Source: CACORA01 sp044234625 (GTDB taxonomy: Bacteria; Planctomycetota; Planctomycetia; Pirellulales; UBA1268). From it: a DNA stretch of 11,204 nucleotides. Within the stretch, counting starts at the first letter, position 1. Every line of letters starts with the position of its first letter. This document shows positions 7,242-11,204 of this stretch, piece by piece. The DNA lies in NCBI GenBank assembly GCA_044234625.1, contig JBIIIP010000100.1, forward strand, positions 1 to 11,204, read 5' to 3'. Under the pieces are notes generated by a model that saw only the letters and a program-made list of their open reading frames with translations, did no database searches and was not told the origin of the DNA. A program made the translations under genes and the position numbers.

Positions 7242-10200
7242 ATGGCGGTCATGGCCAAGTTGTCGCGTTTTTGGGGGATGTGGCTCGCTGCGGCTGCAGC
7301 GGTTGCGGCCTGCCTGGTCGTGCCGCTGGCGACCGCGGTGGAAAAGCGAACCCCGTGGACGGCGTCAACCGTCCGTGGCTCGCCCGATCCGCCGCCGCCG
7401 CTGAAGACGCGGCTCGCGTATCCGCATCTGAAGTTCGATCATCCCACGGCCATCGTCGCCGGGCCGGGTGGGCGGCTCTTCGTGACGGAGGAGAGTGGTC
7501 GCGTTTGGTCGTTTCCCGATGATCCCGAGTGCCGCGCGGCGGATCCGGTGATCGATGTTTCCGACCTCGTCGCGCGACTCCAGCGGCGGATGGGCCGCGG
7601 GCCCGACAAGCCGCTCGCCCTGGTCGGCCTGTATGGAATCGCCTTCCATCCCGACTTCGCCACGAATCGGCAGTGCTGGGACAAGGACCAGCCGATCGTG
7701 CAGGACGGCGCCCGCGTGGTGCGGCTCACGGTCTTGCCGGGGGATCCGCCCCGGTGCGATCCCGAGAGCGAGGTCGTGGTGCTCACGTGGAGGCCCGGCG
7801 GCCACCAGGGGGGCTGCGTGGCGTTCGGCCCCGATGGCCATCTCTATATATCGACGGGCGACGCCGCCGCGCCGGTGCCGCCCGACAGCCATAAAACCGG
7901 CCAGGACGTGAGCGACCTGCTGGCATCGATCCTGCGGATCGACGTCAACCGTTCCGAAGGGGATCGCCCCTACGCGATCCCTCCCGACAACCCGCTCGTG
8001 AAGTTCGAGAACGCCCGCGGCGAGATCTGGGCCTACGGCCTGCGCAATCCCTGGAAATTCAGTTTCGACCGGCAGACGGGCGAGTTGTGGACTGGCGACG
8101 TGGGCTTCGAGATGCGGGAGTGGATCGACAAGGTGAAGCCGGGCGACAACTTCGGCTGGAGCGTGAAGGACGGCAGCGAGCCCTTGCACACCGACTGGCC
8201 CGTCGGTCCCACGCCGGTCGTGCCACCCACCATCGAGCTCACCCATGCCGATGCCGCCTCGATCACCGGGGGCCACGTCTATCGCGGTAGCCGTCTGCCG
8301 GAGCTGGAGGGGAAATACGTGTTCGGCGACTGGGAGACGCGGCGGATCTGGGCCGTCGATGCCCAGCGGCCCGACCTGGCCGGCATCCGCGATATCGTGG
8401 AGCCGACGTTGCGGGTGGTGGCCTTCGGCGAGCGCGAAGACGGCGAGCTGCTCGTGCTCGATTACGACGACGGCACGATCCACGAGTTCGTGCGCAACGA
8501 CGCCACCCAAGCCCGCGCCCCCTTCCCCGACACGCTCGCCAAGACGGGCCTCTTCGCCGATGTCGCGACGCTCGCGCCGATGCCGGGCGTGGTGCCGTTC
8601 GCGATCCAGGCGGAGGCCTGGGCCGACCATGCCACCGCCGTGCGGCACGTCGCCGTGCCCGGCGACGCGGCCATCGGGCTGTATGCGAAGCCGCAGCCGA
8701 TCGCCGGCTCGCAGTTTTCCCGGATGCTGCATTTCCCGGCCGACACCGTGCTGGCGAAGACGATCTCGATGGAGATGGAGCGTGGCCGACCCGAGACGGC
8801 CCGTCGGATCGAGACGCAGATCCTGCACTTCGACGGGCGGTCGTGGCGCGGCTACACGTATGCCTGGAACGACGCTCAGACCGACGCCCAACTCGTGCCC
8901 TCGGCCGGCAAGCGGATCGACCTCACCGTGGCCGACAGCGAAGCCCCCGAAGGCGTCCGCCATCAGCAGTGGGTGTTTCACAGCCGGGCCGAGTGCGTCC
9001 GCTGCCACAACCCGTGGGCGGAAAACACGCTGGCGTTCAACGTGCCGCAGATCAACCGCGAGATCAGCCGCGGCGGCACGGTGGAGAACCAGCTCGCGCG
9101 GTTCCGGCGGATCGGGCTGGTGAAAGACGAGCCGCTGCCGGCGGACCCCGCCGACGGTCCCTTCGGCAAGGAGCAATGGCCGGGGCCGGAGGACGCGCTC
9201 CCGCGGCTCGCCGATCCGCGCGATGCGACCGCGTCGATCGAGGACCGCGGCCGCAGCTACCTGCATGTCAACTGCGGCCACTGCCACCGTTTCGGCGGCG
9301 GCGGCTCCAACTCGGCGTGGCTCAACCACGAGCTGGCGTTGACCGGCATGGAAGCGATCGGCGTGCGGCCGCGGCTCGGCGGCTTCGGCATCGAGGATGC
9401 CCACATCGTCGCGCCCGGCGATCCCTATCGCTCCGCGCTGTATTACCGGATGGCGACGCCCGGCTCGGGCAGGATGCCCCACATTGGCTCGTCCGTCGTT
9501 GACGCCGAGGGCTTGGCGGTGATCCACGACTGGATCATCGGCCTGACGCCGTGGTTTGCCGAGGAGCAGACCGTGAAGAAATTGCTCGCGCTCGACGCCG
9601 ACGCGGCGCTCGTGGCCGAGCGGGGCGATGCGCTGCGGCAGCGGTGGCGGATCGCGCGGGCGCGGGCGGCCCGGGCGGGCCGCGTTGATCCCAACGACGA
9701 CGATTTCGCGGCGGCCGACCGGGCGCTCGCCGCGGGGGCCGACGCGCGGCGGAAGGCGTTGGCGAAGGAACGGCTGGAATTGATCAAGAAGGGGCTCGAG
9801 TCGACGAGCGCGGCCGTGATGTTTTCGCGGGCGCTGCTCGAGGGCCGGCTTCCGCCGGTGATGCGCGCCGAGGTGATCGCGGCGGCCCGACAGCATCCCG
9901 ACCCGGTCACGGCGGCGCTCTTCGAGGCGCATGTTCCCCCGGCGGACCGCGTGCGCCGGCTGGGCACGGATATCGACCCGGCGGAGGTTCTGTCGCTGGC
10001 GGGGGATGCCGGCCGCGGGCGAACGCTCTTCCGCGAGTCGTCGGCCGCGCAGTGCCGCACCTGCCATGTGGCGGAGGAGGTGGGCCGCGAGCTGGGGCCG
10101 TCGTTCGCCGACATTGCCGCGCGGCTGGATCGCGGGCAGATTCTCGAGGCGATCCTCCATCCCTCCAAAAAGATCGATCCGCAATACAGGTCGTGGCTGG

Positions 10201-10475
10201 CGCAGCTTGCCGACGGGCGCGTCGTCACGGGCTTGTTGGTGGAGCGGAACGAGAGCCGTATCGTGCTTCGCGATGCGGAGGGGAAGGCCCAGGAGTTCGC
10301 CGCCGGGGATGTCGACGAGTTGGATCCGTCGCCGATGTCGCTGATGCCGGAGCACCAGTTCCGCGATCTCACGGCCGGGCAGGCGGCCGACATGCTCGCC
10401 TATCTCGAATCGCTCCGCCGGCCCGCCGCCACGGTTGGGACACGTGGCATAGACCTCCGGTCTGTGACTAAATAG
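7242..10475 (+). CDS. Periplasmic sugar dehydrogenase (GSDH-like propeller) fused to diheme cytochrome and TIGR02603 haem domain
   Basis: The protein has 1077 residues with a signal peptide (MWLAAAAAVAACLVVPLATA; a second ATG lies at 7251). Residues about 55-425 form a glucose/sorbosone dehydrogenase-type propeller, with the signature GGHQGGCVAFGPDGHLYIS (H188), EIWAYGLRNPWKFSFD and GDNFGWSVKDG. In that family PQQ oxidises aldose sugars. Residues about 430-765 match the diheme SO2930/TIGR03806-like module, with CVRCH (585-589), CGHCH (678-682) and the conserved IVAPGDPYRSALYYRM and GRMPHIGSSVVD. A charged helical linker (about 775-920) leads to a planctomycete TIGR02603-type domain with CRTCH (938-942), AILHPSKKIDPQYRSW, DGRVVTGLL and SLMPEHQF (M1035, likely axial ligand). 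The inferred role is periplasmic sugar oxidation with internal electron transfer over three haems; the substrate is unknown. The last nine codons and the stop fall inside a palindromic element. A 1045-codon antisense frame is a shadow. Confidence 0.93.
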   Translation: MAVMAKLSRFWGMWLAAAAAVAACLVVPLATAVEKRTPWTASTVRGSPDPPPPLKTRLAYPHLKFDHPTAIVAGPGGRLFVTEESGRVWSFPDDPECRAADPVIDVSDLVARLQRRMGRGPDKPLALVGLYGIAFHPDFATNRQCWDKDQPIVQDGARVVRLTVLPGDPPRCDPESEVVVLTWRPGGHQGGCVAFGPDGHLYISTGDAAAPVPPDSHKTGQDVSDLLASILRIDVNRSEGDRPYAIPPDNPLVKFENARGEIWAYGLRNPWKFSFDRQTGELWTGDVGFEMREWIDKVKPGDNFGWSVKDGSEPLHTDWPVGPTPVVPPTIELTHADAASITGGHVYRGSRLPELEGKYVFGDWETRRIWAVDAQRPDLAGIRDIVEPTLRVVAFGEREDGELLVLDYDDGTIHEFVRNDATQARAPFPDTLAKTGLFADVATLAPMPGVVPFAIQAEAWADHATAVRHVAVPGDAAIGLYAKPQPIAGSQFSRMLHFPADTVLAKTISMEMERGRPETARRIETQILHFDGRSWRGYTYAWNDAQTDAQLVPSAGKRIDLTVADSEAPEGVRHQQWVFHSRAECVRCHNPWAENTLAFNVPQINREISRGGTVENQLARFRRIGLVKDEPLPADPADGPFGKEQWPGPEDALPRLADPRDATASIEDRGRSYLHVNCGHCHRFGGGGSNSAWLNHELALTGMEAIGVRPRLGGFGIEDAHIVAPGDPYRSALYYRMATPGSGRMPHIGSSVVDAEGLAVIHDWIIGLTPWFAEEQTVKKLLALDADAALVAERGDALRQRWRIARARAARAGRVDPNDDDFAAADRALAAGADARRKALAKERLELIKKGLESTSAAVMFSRALLEGRLPPVMRAEVIAAARQHPDPVTAALFEAHVPPADRVRRLGTDIDPAEVLSLAGDAGRGRTLFRESSAAQCRTCHVAEEVGRELGPSFADIAARLDRGQILEAILHPSKKIDPQYRSWLAQLADGRVVTGLLVERNESRIVLRDAEGKAQEFAAGDVDELDPSPMSLMPEHQFRDLTAGQAADMLAYLESLRRPAATVGTRGIDLRSVTK

Positions 10476-10502
10476 TTCGACAGACCGGAGGTCTGTCGCC
10501 AC
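10444..10502. repeat. REP-like nested palindrome overlapping the 3' end of the dehydrogenase-cytochrome gene
   Basis: AGACCTCCGGTCTGT (10451-10465) and its exact complement ACAGACCGGAGGTCT (10480-10494) flank a 14-base spacer. Outer GTGGC (10444-10448) and GCCAC (10498-10502) extend the symmetry imperfectly. Each arm can also fold alone, AGACC pairing with GGTCT around TCC. This nested symmetry is typical of REP/REPIN or small MITE-type elements. The host gene's TAG stop (10473-10475) lies in the spacer, so the element supplies the last nine codons. It lacks a T-run, so it is not a classical terminator, though it could protect or end transcripts. Confidence 0.7.
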
Positions 10503-10853
10503 GGCAGGGAGGGCGCGCGCGTCGCCACTTGGGGGCTGAAAATCGCCGCCACCCCTCGGGCCTCAGGTCCCCCAGGCTTTTGCCTGGAAAACCTTGAGGC
10601 GGTGAACTGTGGGATCCCGGCGAGCGTATTCCCACCGTCGGCCGGTTGGCTGAAAGGTTGAGAAACGCCCTGTAATTCGTGACTCATCCACAGGCCGGAG
10701 CAGGGTGGCGGGTCCAAAAATCTTTTGATCCCGGTCCTCCGGATGGACGAGGCGGTTGGTCAATCTCGGGGCTATTATTTGCGAAGAGGGCGGGAGAATC
10801 CGACAGTGTCGACTGGGCCGGGGTTCTGCATCCGCGCGAATCGAGGCGGTTCC
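10503..10853. other. Hairpin-rich non-coding stretch, possible structured leader
   Basis: No convincing gene is seen in these 351 bp; the short frames present lack family features. The sequence is rich in inverted repeats. One is an imperfect long hairpin at 10560-10600 (GCCTCA with TGAGGC, AGGT with ACCT, CCAGGC with GCCTGG, TTTT loop). Another is GTGGGA with TCCCAC at 10609-10635. Others are CCTGT with ACAGG at about 10670-10695 and GGG..CAAAA with TTTTG..CCC near 10709-10732. GTCGCCAC occurs twice (10495-10502, partly in the REP-like element, and 10521-10528). Part of this could be the 5' leader of the following gene, another palindromic element, or a small RNA. It matches no riboswitch consensus I recognise. 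Confidence 0.45.
10560..10600. repeat. Long imperfect hairpin
   Basis: The two halves pair as GCCTCA/TGAGGC, then AGGT/ACCT, an internal loop, then CCAGGC/GCCTGG closing a TTTT loop. It begins 57 bp after the REP-like element and about 250 bp before the next start codon. The arm sequence differs from the element at 10444-10502, so it is not a second copy of it. It may be another family of palindromic repeat or part of a structured leader. Confidence 0.55.
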
Positions 10854-11204
10854 ATGGTCGTGTCCATGAAAGCAGTCGCGACGAACGGTGCCGCTGATCG
10901 TTCGGCCGTATCGCGGCTTCGCGCGGTGCTGCGCGGCGTCGCATGTGGCTGCGGCATGCTGCTGGCTCTGCTCGCCGTGCCAGCCCGCGGCCAGACGACC
11001 ACGTGGGACGGTGGCGGCGTCATTTCCGGCACGGGAGTCTGGCAGACATCGCCGACGGCGGCGGGCGATACGAACTGGCTGGACGACCTGCTGCCGACCT
11101 CCACCGGCACGGCCGTCTTCGCGTCGGGCTATGCAGGCGCCACGATCACCGACGCGCTCCTGCCGCCGTTCACGACGGAGTTTCCCAGCGTGAGCGTGGG
11201 CTCC
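10854..11204 (+). CDS. Secreted autotransporter-associated beta-strand-type protein, partial (continues past right edge)
   Basis: An open frame from ATG 10854 runs 117 codons to the window edge without a stop; ATG 10866 is an equally good start. A long, arginine-containing n-region (SRLRAVLRG) is followed by a hydrophobic core (CGMLLALLAV) and a cleavage site near PARGQ. The mature part begins TTTWDGGGVISGTGVW, then NWLDDLLPTSTGTAVFASG and GATITDA. The pattern 'WDGGG ... W ... NW ... P.....AVF' is typical of the first repeat of planctomycete and verrucomicrobial proteins annotated as autotransporter-associated beta-strand repeat or PEP-CTERM-like surface proteins, usually very long beta-solenoids. 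Any C-terminal sorting signal lies outside the window. Function is unknown; a structural or adhesive surface role is inferred from the family. Confidence 0.8.
   Translation, partial: MVVSMKAVATNGAADRSAVSRLRAVLRGVACGCGMLLALLAVPARGQTTTWDGGGVISGTGVWQTSPTAAGDTNWLDDLLPTSTGTAVFASGYAGATITDALLPPFTTEFPSVSVGS

Noticed and set aside
7040..7258. Minus-strand open frame of 72 codons in the divergent region
   Set aside because: It crosses the GC hairpin, overlaps the start of the dehydrogenase gene and shows no conserved pattern. A GAGGAGG on that strand (near 7066-7072) is inside it, not at its start.
7365..10502. Minus-strand open frame of 1045 codons
   Set aside because: It lies opposite the dehydrogenase-cytochrome gene, whose plus frame has a signal peptide, three CxxCH motifs and family signatures. 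The antisense protein is Arg/His/Pro-rich with no motif; its length reflects GC bias against stops.
10560..10660. Cobalamin or cyclic-di-GMP riboswitch
   Set aside because: I looked for the conserved core boxes of these classes and did not find them; only generic hairpins are present.
10563..10944. Short frames on both strands in the region before the right-hand gene
   Set aside because: They overlap hairpins and each other and lack hydrophobic, motif or composition evidence of coding.
1..11204. CRISPR array, tRNA, rRNA, integrase or transposase
   Set aside because: No regularly spaced repeats, no tRNA-like cloverleaf and no recombinase motifs were seen in any frame.

Overview
The window looks like chromosome of a high-GC planctomycete, probably a Pirellulales-type lineage. 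The evidence is the C-terminal haem-binding domain of the TIGR02603 type, large secreted proteins built from CBM9-like, PA14, FlgD-like and beta-propeller modules, the start of an autotransporter-associated beta-strand protein, and genes without strong Shine-Dalgarno sites. These assignments come from reading motifs by eye; no database search was run.

Layout. Positions 1-2613 carry two minus-strand genes for secreted proteins: a small PA14-domain protein (2613-1843) and, 52 bp downstream, a large CBM9-like/FlgD-like/propeller protein that runs off the left edge (1790-1). Diverging from them on the plus strand is a two-component operon (2833-5738). It encodes a membrane histidine kinase with an OB-fold-rich extracytoplasmic sensor and, overlapping by ATGA, a NarL/FixJ-type response regulator. 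A hairpin at 5747-5773 separates this operon from a convergent minus-strand AAA-type ATPase with a DUF4143 C-terminus (6980-5778). The 5' end of the ATPase gene appears interrupted by an in-frame TAA.

Across a roughly 200 bp divergent region holding TTTTGCAA repeats and a GC-rich hairpin, the plus strand encodes a 1077-residue periplasmic protein (7242-10475). It joins a sugar dehydrogenase propeller, a diheme cytochrome module and a third haem domain. Its stop codon lies inside a nested-palindrome (REP-like) element at 10444-10502. A hairpin-rich, apparently non-coding stretch of about 350 bp follows, then the first 117 codons of a secreted beta-strand-repeat protein (10854 to the right edge).

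How the parts may work together is mostly inference. The secreted modular proteins and the dehydrogenase-cytochrome fusion suggest polysaccharide or sugar handling outside the cytoplasmic membrane. The two-component pair is well placed to regulate the divergent PA14/CBM9 pair, but nothing in the sequence proves it. I did not find CRISPR arrays, tRNA or rRNA genes, transposases or phage genes. Most of the window is ordinary planctomycete gene content. The least explained parts are the OB-fold sensor kinase, the nonsense codon in the ATPase gene, and the palindromic DNA around 10444-10720.
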